This document shows positions 37,956 to 44,369 of a stretch of 44,369 nt of DNA, piece after piece (position 1 is the stretch's first letter; each line of letters begins with the position of its first letter). The translations under genes were made by a program, and so were the position numbers. This DNA is from Caldalkalibacillus mannanilyticus JCM 10596 (GTDB taxonomy: Bacteria > Bacillota > Bacilli > Caldalkalibacillales > JCM-10596), in NCBI RefSeq assembly GCF_000615945.1, contig NZ_BAMO01000041.1, positions 1 to 44,369 of the forward strand. The letters are read 5' to 3'. The notes under the pieces were generated by a model that searched no databases, had not been told where the DNA came from, and saw only the letters and a program-made list of their open reading frames with translations.

Positions 37956-37984
37956 TTGGCAAACCTTCAAAAAAAGAGTATCAT
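37956..37984 (+). promoter_or_regulatory. Sigma-A promoter of recA
   Basis: TTGGCA, 17 bases, TATCAT, about 40 bases before the recA start. It overlaps neither neighbouring gene. Confidence 0.7.
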
Positions 37985-38026
37985 ATGAATATAGTATTTA
38001 TTCAATGGTAAGGGAGAGGTTTTAAT

Positions 38027-39082
38027 ATGTCAGATCGTCGCGCTGCGCTTGATATGGCTCTAAGACAAATTGAAAAGCAATTTGGTAAAGGGTCCATTAT
38101 GAAACTGGGAGAATCAGCTGCTATAAATCAAGTATCAACCATTTCTAGTGGGGCATTAGCTCTAGATATTGCTCTAGGGGTAGGTGGATACCCTCGAGGT
38201 AGGGTTATTGAGATTTATGGTCCTGAATCTTCTGGTAAAACAACCGTTGCTTTACATGCCATCGCCGAAGTTCAACGTAATGGAGGACAAGCTGCTTTCA
38301 TCGATGCTGAGCATGCTTTAGACCCATTATATGCTAGTAAATTAGGTGTAAATATAGATGAACTTTTATTATCTCAACCGGATACTGGAGAGCAAGCACT
38401 TGAAATTGCCGAAGCTCTTGTTCGTAGTGGTGCTGTTGACATTATTGTTATTGACTCAGTTGCTGCCTTAGTTCCAAAAGCAGAGATTGAAGGAGAAATG
38501 GGTGATTCCCATGTTGGACTTCAAGCAAGATTGATGTCTCAAGCTTTGCGTAAATTATCTGGAGCGATTAATAAATCAAAAACCATTGCTATCTTTATTA
38601 ACCAGATTCGTGAAAAGGTAGGAGTTATGTTCGGAAACCCTGAAACAACTCCGGGAGGAAGAGCACTTAAGTTTTACTCCAGCGTGCGTTTAGAAGTGCG
38701 TCGTGCGGAAACGATTAAGCAAGGCAATGATATGGTGGGTAACAAGACAAAAATTAAAGTGGTTAAGAACAAGGTGGCTCCACCTTTCAAGCAAGCGGAT
38801 GTAGATATCATGTACGGTGAAGGTATTTCAAGAGAAGGTAGCATTTTAGATATCGGATCTGAGCTAGATATTGTTCAAAAGAGCGGGGCTTGGTATGCTT
38901 TCAATGATGAAAGATTAGGACAAGGTAGAGAAAATGCGAAGCAATTCTTAAAAGAAAATCCTGCCCTTTGCTTGGAGATTGAAAAGCGTATTCGTCAGCA
39001 CCATGAACTAGATAAGGTAGCTGCGAAAACGACTGTTGATGAAGATCAACTCGATGATGAGCTGGCTTTAGATTTAGAGTAG
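38027..39082 (+). CDS. recA: Recombinase RecA
   Basis: RecA forms filaments on single-stranded DNA for homologous recombination and stimulates LexA self-cleavage. The 351-residue protein has Walker [10 protein letters not shown], Walker [13 protein letters not shown], loop L1 near [10 protein letters not shown], and loop L2 in the segment [14 protein letters not shown], all intact, plus an acidic C-terminal tail ([14 protein letters not shown]). GGGAGAGG precedes ATG 38027. It has its own promoter with a possible LexA site, and a terminator just after the stop. Confidence 0.98.
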   Translation: MSDRRAALDMALRQIEKQFGKGSIMKLGESAAINQVSTISSGALALDIALGVGGYPRGRVIEIYGPESSGKTTVALHAIAEVQRNGGQAAFIDAEHALDPLYASKLGVNIDELLLSQPDTGEQALEIAEALVRSGAVDIIVIDSVAALVPKAEIEGEMGDSHVGLQARLMSQALRKLSGAINKSKTIAIFINQIREKVGVMFGNPETTPGGRALKFYSSVRLEVRRAETIKQGNDMVGNKTKIKVVKNKVAPPFKQADVDIMYGEGISREGSILDIGSELDIVQKSGAWYAFNDERLGQGRENAKQFLKENPALCLEIEKRIRQHHELDKVAAKTTVDEDQLDDELALDLE

Positions 39083-39102
39083 TGATTGAATTGTATATAC
39101 AA

Positions 39103-39133
39103 AAGCATCTATCTTAAGGATAGGTGCTTTTTC
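39103..39133 (+). terminator. Intrinsic terminator after recA
   Basis: AAGCATCTATC pairs with GATAGGTGCTT around a short loop, followed by T residues. Confidence 0.85.
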
Positions 39134-39243
39134 TCCTAATATAGCCCCCTTTACTTTATAACCATTAGGTGGAATAGAAACTCCAGCTGATGGGTGGCTA
39201 CTTTAGGTTGTGTCGAGAGTCACACTCTGAGAGGATGTTACTT

Positions 39244-39900
39244 ATGCTTAATGATCAAGAAACAGGAAAGATCACGAGAATTGAACAGCAAAAAAAGAAC
39301 TCTCACCGCTATAACGTGTATATAGATGACCAATATGCTTTTTCTGTTCATGAGGATGTTCTTGTTTCCTGTAGGCTTCTTAAAGGAAAAGAGCTTACCA
39401 TAGCCTATTTGAATCAGATCCTAGTTGAAGAAGAAAAGAAAAAAATAGAAAGAGCGGGTCTTCGCTACTTAAGCTACCGAGCAAGAACCAAAAAAGAAAT
39501 GGAAACCCACTTGAGTAGTAAAGAATTTGATCTCGACCTTATTTCAGATGTCATTAGCAAATGGATAGATCAAGGCTTGATAGATGACTTACGTTTTGCC
39601 ATTCAATGGTGTACGGAACGCAGTGAATACAAAAAACGTGGAAAAAGAGTCTTGCGCGAAGAATTAAAAGAAAAGGGAGTTGCTCCCCTGTGGATTGAAC
39701 AGGCATTGGAGCATATCAACGACGAAGTAGAATGGAATGCTTGCCTACAGCTCGCAGAAAAAAAGGTGAGAATGCTGAAGGATTTTTCAGAGCCTCGAAA
39801 TCGAAGCAAGTTATTTCAATACTTAATGAGAAAAGGGTACTCTTTGGAATTGATCCAACAAATATATCGGCATTTACTGCAAAAAACAGATCAGCAGTAG
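39244..39900 (+). CDS. recX: Regulatory protein RecX
   Basis: RecX binds RecA filaments and modulates recombination. The 218-residue protein has a short N-terminal beta-rich part and the tandem three-helix repeats typical of RecX (ALRYLSYRARTKKE-like segment, IDQGLIDDLRFA, KRVLREELKEKGV, and a C-terminal YLMRKGYSLELIQQI). I chose ATG 39244, nine bases after GAGG; the longer frame from 39190 begins in non-conserved sequence. It follows recA but lies beyond the recA terminator. Confidence 0.9.
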   Translation: MLNDQETGKITRIEQQKKNSHRYNVYIDDQYAFSVHEDVLVSCRLLKGKELTIAYLNQILVEEEKKKIERAGLRYLSYRARTKKEMETHLSSKEFDLDLISDVISKWIDQGLIDDLRFAIQWCTERSEYKKRGKRVLREELKEKGVAPLWIEQALEHINDEVEWNACLQLAEKKVRMLKDFSEPRNRSKLFQYLMRKGYSLELIQQIYRHLLQKTDQQ

Positions 39901-39929
39901 AGATTATACTCGCTAGACTTGGAAGAGTC

Positions 39930-39958
39930 TTGACATTGCTAGGGGACAAATATACAAT
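39930..39958 (+). promoter_or_regulatory. Sigma-A promoter for rny
   Basis: A perfect TTGACA, 17 bases, TACAAT. It lies about 140 bases before rny, leaving an AT-rich leader of unknown role. Confidence 0.75.
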
Positions 39959-40097
39959 GAAATTGCACAATTTATAATGAGTTTCATTTCTTTTCTATTT
40001 ATTTTTTAAAATGTTTTGCTGATAGCGATGAAAAATGAAATGGAATTGTAAAGTATTTTCAGAAGAACCAACATAATAGCAAGAGGAGGTGAAGATA

Positions 40098-41645
40098 ATG
40101 ATTGATAACCCACTTGTGGAAATCTTCGCTTTGCTAATCTCTGCTATTGTCAGTGTAGGTGTTGGATACTTTATTCGCAAATCTATAGCGGAAGCTAAAA
40201 TTTCAAGTGCCGAAGAAGCAGCTGAACAAATTCGTGAGAATGCTTTGAAAGAGGTTGAAGCTCTTAAGAAAGAGACGATTCTAGAAGCAAAAGATGAGGT
40301 TCATAAAATTCGCACTGAAGCTGAAAAAGAAATACGCGATAGACGTAACGAGATTCAGCGTCAAGAGAGACGCCTGATTCAAAAGGAAGAAACTCTAGAT
40401 CGAAAAATTGAATCTCTAGAAAAGAAAGAAGAATCCCTTAACCAAAAACAACGACATATTGAAGAGATGGAAAGCAAAGTGGAGGAGTTATATAAGACTC
40501 AACAGGCTGAATTAGAACGGATCTCTAATTTAACTACTGAAGAAGCTAAGCAAACCATTCTGGCGAGCGTGGAAGCTGAAGTACGTCACGAAACAGCGAT
40601 CATGATCAAAGAAATTGAGAATGAGGCGAAGGAAGAGGCGGAAAAGAAAGCTCGTGAGATTATTTCCTTAGCGATCCAACGTTGTGCTGCTGACCATGTT
40701 GCTGAATCCACTGTCTCCGTTGTTGCACTTCCTAATGATGAGATGAAGGGACGTATTATTGGTCGTGAAGGCCGAAATATTAGAGCGTTAGAAACATTGA
40801 CAGGAATTGACTTAATCATCGACGACACCCCAGAAGCTGTAATCCTGTCAGGATTTGACCCAATTCGTCGAGAAGTAGCAAAAACGGCACTAGAAAAGCT
40901 AGTATCAGATGGTCGAATTCATCCAGCTCGTATCGAAGAAATGGTGGAAAAGTCTCGCCGTGAAGTGGACGAGCGCATACGTGAATATGGTGAGCAAGCA
41001 ACATTTGAAACAGGTGTGCATGGCTTACATCCAGACCTTATCAAGATCTTAGGTCGATTAAGATTTAGAACTAGCTATGGTCAAAACGTATTAAAACACT
41101 CGATGGAAGTTGCCTACCTAGCTGGGTTAATGGCTGCTGAATTAGGTGAAGATGTCACTCTAGCCAAGCGTGCGGGTCTGTTACATGATATCGGGAAAGC
41201 AATCGATCACGAAGTGGAAGGAAGTCACGTTGAAATCGGGATTGAACTTGCTAAGAAATACAAGGAGCATCCAGTCGTCATCAATGGAATTGCTTCTCAC
41301 CATGGAGATGAAGAACCAACTTCCATTATCTCCTTACTAGTAGGAGCTGCAGACGCATTGTCGGCAGCAAGACCAGGTGCGAGACGCGAAACACTTGAAA
41401 CCTACATTAAGAGGCTTGAGAAATTAGAAGAGATTTCAGAGTCATTTGAAGGGGTCGAAAAGTCTTATGCGATCCAAGCAGGACGAGAAATCCGTATTAT
41501 TGTAAAACCTGATCTGATCGATGATGTGGAATCGTACCGCTTAGCAAGAGATATTACCAAGAAAATTGAAGCTGAGCTTGATTATCCAGGTCATATCAAA
41601 GTAACAGTAATACGAGAAACTCGAGCGGTTGAATATGCAAAATAA
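40098..41645 (+). CDS. rny: Ribonuclease Y
   Basis: This membrane-anchored endoribonuclease initiates mRNA decay in Gram-positives. The 515-residue protein has an N-terminal membrane helix ([20 protein letters not shown]), a long charged coiled coil (about 25-195), a KH RNA-binding domain ([15 protein letters not shown]) and an HD domain ([20 protein letters not shown]). I chose ATG 40098, eight bases after AGGAGGT; the GTG at 40089 overlaps that ribosome site. A strong promoter lies upstream and a terminator directly downstream. The position before ymdB and spoVS matches B. subtilis. Confidence 0.97.
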   Translation: MIDNPLVEIFALLISAIVSVGVGYFIRKSIAEAKISSAEEAAEQIRENALKEVEALKKETILEAKDEVHKIRTEAEKEIRDRRNEIQRQERRLIQKEETLDRKIESLEKKEESLNQKQRHIEEMESKVEELYKTQQAELERISNLTTEEAKQTILASVEAEVRHETAIMIKEIENEAKEEAEKKAREIISLAIQRCAADHVAESTVSVVALPNDEMKGRIIGREGRNIRALETLTGIDLIIDDTPEAVILSGFDPIRREVAKTALEKLVSDGRIHPARIEEMVEKSRREVDERIREYGEQATFETGVHGLHPDLIKILGRLRFRTSYGQNVLKHSMEVAYLAGLMAAELGEDVTLAKRAGLLHDIGKAIDHEVEGSHVEIGIELAKKYKEHPVVINGIASHHGDEEPTSIISLLVGAADALSAARPGARRETLETYIKRLEKLEEISESFEGVEKSYAIQAGREIRIIVKPDLIDDVESYRLARDITKKIEAELDYPGHIKVTVIRETRAVEYAK

Positions 41646-41673
41646 AGTGGCCTTCCAGCCACTTTATTTTTTT
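41644..41673 (+). terminator. Intrinsic terminator after rny
   Basis: AAAGTGGC pairs with GCCACTTT around a six-base loop, followed by a T run. It overlaps the last base pair of the stop codon. Confidence 0.88.
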
Positions 41674-41761
41674 CTGAATAAGAAAGTATAAAATTTTGTA
41701 TAATCTTTAACAAGGGATGATACTGAGAAGACAATGAAGAGAAATAGACTGGAGGATACCC

Positions 41762-42559
41762 ATGAGACTTTTGTTTATAGGAGATGTAGTAGGCTCACCA
41801 GGAAGAGAAATGATCAAAACATATTTACCAAAATTAAAACGCAAATACAATCCTACAGTTACGATTGTTAATGGTGAGAATGCTGCGGCAGGAAAGGGAA
41901 TCACGGAAGAAATCGCTAAAAGCTTTTTTGAACAAGGTGCTCAAGTGATTACTCTAGGCAACCACACATGGGACAAACGGGACATAGGAGAGTATCTAGA
42001 TAAGACTCAAAATATAATCAGACCTGCAAATTTTCCCGAAGGTGTACCAGGACATGGTTATACAATAGTGAAAGTAAATCAATACAAGGTAGGAGTTATT
42101 AATTTACAAGGGAGAACCTTTTTACCCCCTCTAGACTGCCCATTTAAAAAAGCAGATGAGCTGGTAGAGAAAATACATAAGGAAACTCCTATTATATTTG
42201 TTGATTTTCATGCGGAGGCAACCTCTGAGAAAGAAGCAATGGGCTGGTACTTAGATGGCAGGGTGACTGCTGTTGTTGGTACACATACTCATGTGCAGAC
42301 ATCAGATGAAAGAGTCCTTCCTCATGGTACGGCTTATTTAACGGATGTAGGAATGACAGGTCCGCGTAACGGAATTTTGGGTATGGAGAAAGAAGCAGTC
42401 TTATATCGTTTCCTAACCTCCCTGCCAGCTCGTTTTGAAGTAGTGAAAGAGGGTCCAGTTCAATTAAATGCCTTGATTATTGATTTAGATCCTAAGACGG
42501 GGAAGGCGAATAAAATCAATCGTATTCGAATTGATGAGGAACACGAGTTTTACGAATAG
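41762..42559 (+). CDS. ymdB: YmdB metallophosphoesterase (TIGR00282 family)
   Basis: YmdB is a dinuclear-metal phosphodiesterase, active on 2',3'-cyclic nucleotides in B. subtilis, that influences biofilm and motility decisions. The 265-residue protein has all metal motifs: GDVVGSPGR, NGENAAAGKGI, LGNHTWD, DFHAEATSEK and GTHTHVQTSDER. GGAGGA precedes ATG 41762. It is located between rny and spoVS as usual. Confidence 0.96.
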   Translation: MRLLFIGDVVGSPGREMIKTYLPKLKRKYNPTVTIVNGENAAAGKGITEEIAKSFFEQGAQVITLGNHTWDKRDIGEYLDKTQNIIRPANFPEGVPGHGYTIVKVNQYKVGVINLQGRTFLPPLDCPFKKADELVEKIHKETPIIFVDFHAEATSEKEAMGWYLDGRVTAVVGTHTHVQTSDERVLPHGTAYLTDVGMTGPRNGILGMEKEAVLYRFLTSLPARFEVVKEGPVQLNALIIDLDPKTGKANKINRIRIDEEHEFYE

Positions 42560-42656
42560 CTTTTGCGAAGAAGCGAGAAATAAGGCGAATGTAGGCATCA
42601 ATTCTTGTTTTCTATAGAAAAATATGTAGAATTTTGCGAATCTTTTACCTCTAATA

Positions 42657-42684
42657 GGAGGAATTTTATAAGAACCTACCGAAT
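42657..42684 (+). promoter_or_regulatory. Sigma-H promoter of spoVS
   Basis: GGAGGAATT, 12 bases, then ACCGAAT matches every fixed position of the sigma-H pattern (RnAGGAwWW, 11-12 bases, RnnGAAT). B. subtilis spoVS is sigma-H dependent. The start would be near 42692, 39 bases before the ATG. Confidence 0.78.
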
Positions 42685-42730
42685 ATAGATAGAGTGGTAA
42701 CAATCATTAACATAAGGAGGTTCAAATTTC

Positions 42731-42991
42731 ATGGAGGTATTAAAAGTTTCAGCAAAGTCCAATCCTAACTCTGTAGCTGGTGCACTAGCAGGAGTAATTA
42801 GAGAACGCGGAGCCGCCGAAATACAAGCAATTGGAGCTGGTGCACTCAATCAAGCGGTAAAAGCCGTAGCAATCGCAAGAGGATTTGTAGCACCAAGTGG
42901 TGTAGACCTCATTTGCATTCCAGCCTTCACTGATATTTTGATTGATGGCGAAGAGCGGACTGCCATTAAATTGATTGTAGAACCACGTTAA
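42731..42991 (+). CDS. spoVS: Stage V sporulation protein S
   Basis: SpoVS is an 86-residue Alba-like protein required for spore development beyond stage V in B. subtilis. This protein is the expected length and nearly invariant in sequence type: VSAKSNPNSVAGALAGVIRE, GAGALNQAVKAVAIARGFV and a C-terminal IKLIVEPR. AAGGAGG precedes ATG 42731. It has a sigma-H promoter and its own terminator. Confidence 0.98.
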   Translation: MEVLKVSAKSNPNSVAGALAGVIRERGAAEIQAIGAGALNQAVKAVAIARGFVAPSGVDLICIPAFTDILIDGEERTAIKLIVEPR

Positions 42992-43006
42992 TAAGAAATG
43001 AACCAT

Positions 43007-43037
43007 AAACCTGTTTGCCTGAAGCAGACGGGTTTTT
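43007..43037 (+). terminator. Intrinsic terminator after spoVS
   Basis: AACCTGTTTGC pairs with GCAGACGGGTT around a five-base loop, followed by T residues. Confidence 0.88.
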
Positions 43038-43099
43038 GTGTGGATATTTTTTTATACATGAATATTTTTTAAAAATCAGGGAAAGCAAGGTGATAAGGG

Positions 43100-44068
43100 A
43101 TGATTCATCTATTTGACGGTCATTGTGATGTGTTATATCAGATGTGGAGGAAGAAGAACTATTCACTTTTTTTTCAGAAAACGAAGGAACTGCATTGTTC
43201 TTTTGAACGATTGCAGCATGGAGGAGTAAAAGTACAAACGATGGCGATATTTGTTCCGCCAGAAACACCAAAGGAAATTAGACATTTTGCTGCCCTAGAA
43301 ATGTTAGATATTTTTCACCATGAGATTCTTCCGAAGAACCCCCATATTGAATTAATCACGGATCTGTCAGTTCTTGAGAAAACAAAAAGAACTCCAGATG
43401 ACCAAAAGCTTTATGTCCTTCTGGCAATTGAAGGAGCTGAGCCTCTTCAGGGGAGTTTAACATATCTTAGAACCTTTTACCGTCTAGGAGTAAGGAGTGT
43501 TGGATTTACCTGGAACTATAGAAATGAGGCAGGGGACGGTGTGCGCGAAAGACATCCTGCTGGACTTTCGAATTTTGGATTTGAATTGATAGAAGAGATG
43601 AACCGATTACATATGGCGATTGATGTTTCACATCTAGCTGAACCAGGATTCTGGGATTGCATTGGACATTCTCGCCTACCTGTGATGGCTTCTCACTGTA
43701 ATGCAAAAGAACTATGCAATCATCCAAGAAATCTTACCAAAGATCAACTAAAAGCCATTTTTCAAACAAAGGGAATAGTAGGGATTACCTTCGTTCCTTA
43801 TTTTTTAAGCTCGCAAAAAGAAGTGACTATAACCAATGTATTACATCACCTAGAGTATATGCTCGCCTTAGGAGGGGAGGATCTTGTTGGTTTCGGTTCG
43901 GACTTTGACGGGATTGATGAAACGGTAGTTGGACTTGAGCATAGTGGAAACATTATAAACCTGCGTAATGAATGTTTGAAACGATATTCAGAAGAGGTTG
44001 TGAACAAAATTTTCTTTAAGAACTGGAGAAATTATTATCATAGGTTGTGGGCTGAGAGTCGAAATTAG
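43100..44068 (+). CDS. Membrane dipeptidase (M19 family)
   Basis: A 322-residue zinc dipeptidase of the renal dipeptidase family. The metal-binding motifs are visible: FDGHCDVLY, a glutamate in LAIEGAEPL, DVSHLAEPGF, ASHCNAKEL and FGSDFDGID. Related enzymes hydrolyse dipeptides, including L-D types from peptidoglycan turnover; the substrate here is unknown. ATG 43100 is preceded by CAAGGTGATAAGGG. It has no signal peptide, so it is probably cytoplasmic. It lies between spoVS and the ferredoxin oxidoreductase. Confidence 0.93.
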   Translation: MIHLFDGHCDVLYQMWRKKNYSLFFQKTKELHCSFERLQHGGVKVQTMAIFVPPETPKEIRHFAALEMLDIFHHEILPKNPHIELITDLSVLEKTKRTPDDQKLYVLLAIEGAEPLQGSLTYLRTFYRLGVRSVGFTWNYRNEAGDGVRERHPAGLSNFGFELIEEMNRLHMAIDVSHLAEPGFWDCIGHSRLPVMASHCNAKELCNHPRNLTKDQLKAIFQTKGIVGITFVPYFLSSQKEVTITNVLHHLEYMLALGGEDLVGFGSDFDGIDETVVGLEHSGNIINLRNECLKRYSEEVVNKIFFKNWRNYYHRLWAESRN

Positions 44069-44109
44069 TAGAAATATGTATAAAATGTGTCAAAATGATC
44101 GTAAAATAC

Positions 44110-44138
44110 TTGCTTTTTACTGCTAATAGGACTACAAT
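44110..44138 (+). promoter_or_regulatory. Candidate sigma-A promoter for the oxidoreductase gene
   Basis: TTGCTT, 17 bases, TACAAT, about 90 bases before the start codon. The -35 is weak. Confidence 0.45.
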
Positions 44139-44225
44139 TGAAACGGTTTATTTAATCAATCTTCAAATATTCAATAGATGAACTAGCAGTCTACTTTATC
44201 AGGACATTTTAAAGGAGTGGAATCT

Positions 44226-44369
44226 ATGATCAATCAACTTTCTTGGAAAGTTGGCGGGCAGCAAGGAGAAGGTATTGAAAGTACTGGAGAAATATTTTCT
44301 GTTGCCCTTAACCGTTTAGGATATTATCTATATGGCTACCGTCACTTTTCTTCCCGAATTAAGGGGGGC
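44226..44369 (+). CDS. 2-oxoacid:ferredoxin oxidoreductase alpha subunit, 3'-truncated by the window
   Basis: Only 48 residues are present before the right edge. LSWKVGGQQGEGIESTGEIFS and the following RLGYYLYGYRHFSSRIKGG are the start of the gamma-type domain at the N-terminus of fused alpha subunits (KorA-like) of 2-oxoacid:ferredoxin oxidoreductases, which use thiamine diphosphate and iron-sulfur clusters to decarboxylate 2-oxoglutarate or a similar acid. A beta subunit would be expected just beyond the window. AAAGGAG precedes ATG 44226. Confidence 0.85.
   Translation, partial: MINQLSWKVGGQQGEGIESTGEIFSVALNRLGYYLYGYRHFSSRIKGG

Noticed and set aside
2702-43727. Many 60-110 codon open frames on the minus strand across the window
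   Set aside because: They lie opposite well-supported + strand genes, lack ribosome sites and have no recognisable domains. They are best explained as antisense shadows of coding sequence.
1-44369. CRISPR arrays, tRNA or rRNA genes, insertion sequences and prophage genes
   Set aside because: I looked for regularly spaced repeats, cloverleaf-type sequence, transposase or integrase motifs and structural phage proteins and saw none.

Overview
The window reads as a chromosomal segment of an AT-rich, endospore-forming Bacillales bacterium. Dipicolinate synthase, SpoVS, YlxY, YmxH and SpoIIIE/FtsK are all present in the order familiar from Bacillus subtilis. A Brevibacillus-like organism or a low-GC Thermoactinomycetaceae would fit equally well, and I cannot decide between them from sequence alone. 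Every gene I can support lies on the + strand.

Region 1 (1 to about 14.1 kb) is the right-hand end of a nonribosomal peptide biosynthetic cluster. It holds a 5'-truncated NRPS (C-A-PCP) whose adenylation domain is interrupted by a GNAT-like domain. Next comes a C-A-PCP-C NRPS with no thioesterase. Three genes then match SbnA, SbnB and SbnI, which together make L-2,3-diaminopropionate (Dap) from serine. The last gene is a fusion of a ClbP/ZmaM-type S12 peptidase with a cyclic-peptide-type ABC exporter. My inference is a Dap-containing peptide made as an N-acyl-D-Asn prodrug, matured on export, and possibly released onto an amine by the terminal C domain. The loading modules lie left of the window.

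Region 2 (14.1 to 27.4 kb) is the conserved sporulation, lysine-pathway and RNA-processing block: ylxY, mlpA, ymxH, dpaA, dpaB, asd, dapG, dapA, RNase J, tepA, ylzJ and ftsK/spoIIIE. Dipicolinate synthase draws on the intermediate made by Asd, DapG and DapA, so the order is functionally coherent.

Region 3 (27.4 to 37.9 kb) continues with a ypuI-like gene, ymfF, ymfH, ymfI, ymfJ, ymfK, ymfM/rodZ, yajQ, pgsA, cinA and a DbpA-type DEAD-box helicase. Region 4 (37.9 kb to the end) has recA, recX, rny, ymdB, spoVS, an M19 dipeptidase and the start of a 2-oxoacid:ferredoxin oxidoreductase alpha subunit.

Seven genes (sbnA, the transporter, dapA, tepA, ymfF, ymfI and cinA, the last twice) are broken by frame shifts that a one-base (in one cinA case possibly two-base) correction restores, often at short homopolymers. 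Several of these genes are normally essential or core, so draft-assembly errors are more likely than real decay. I found no CRISPR array, tRNA, rRNA, insertion sequence or phage gene, and no gene-free stretch longer than about 300 bases.
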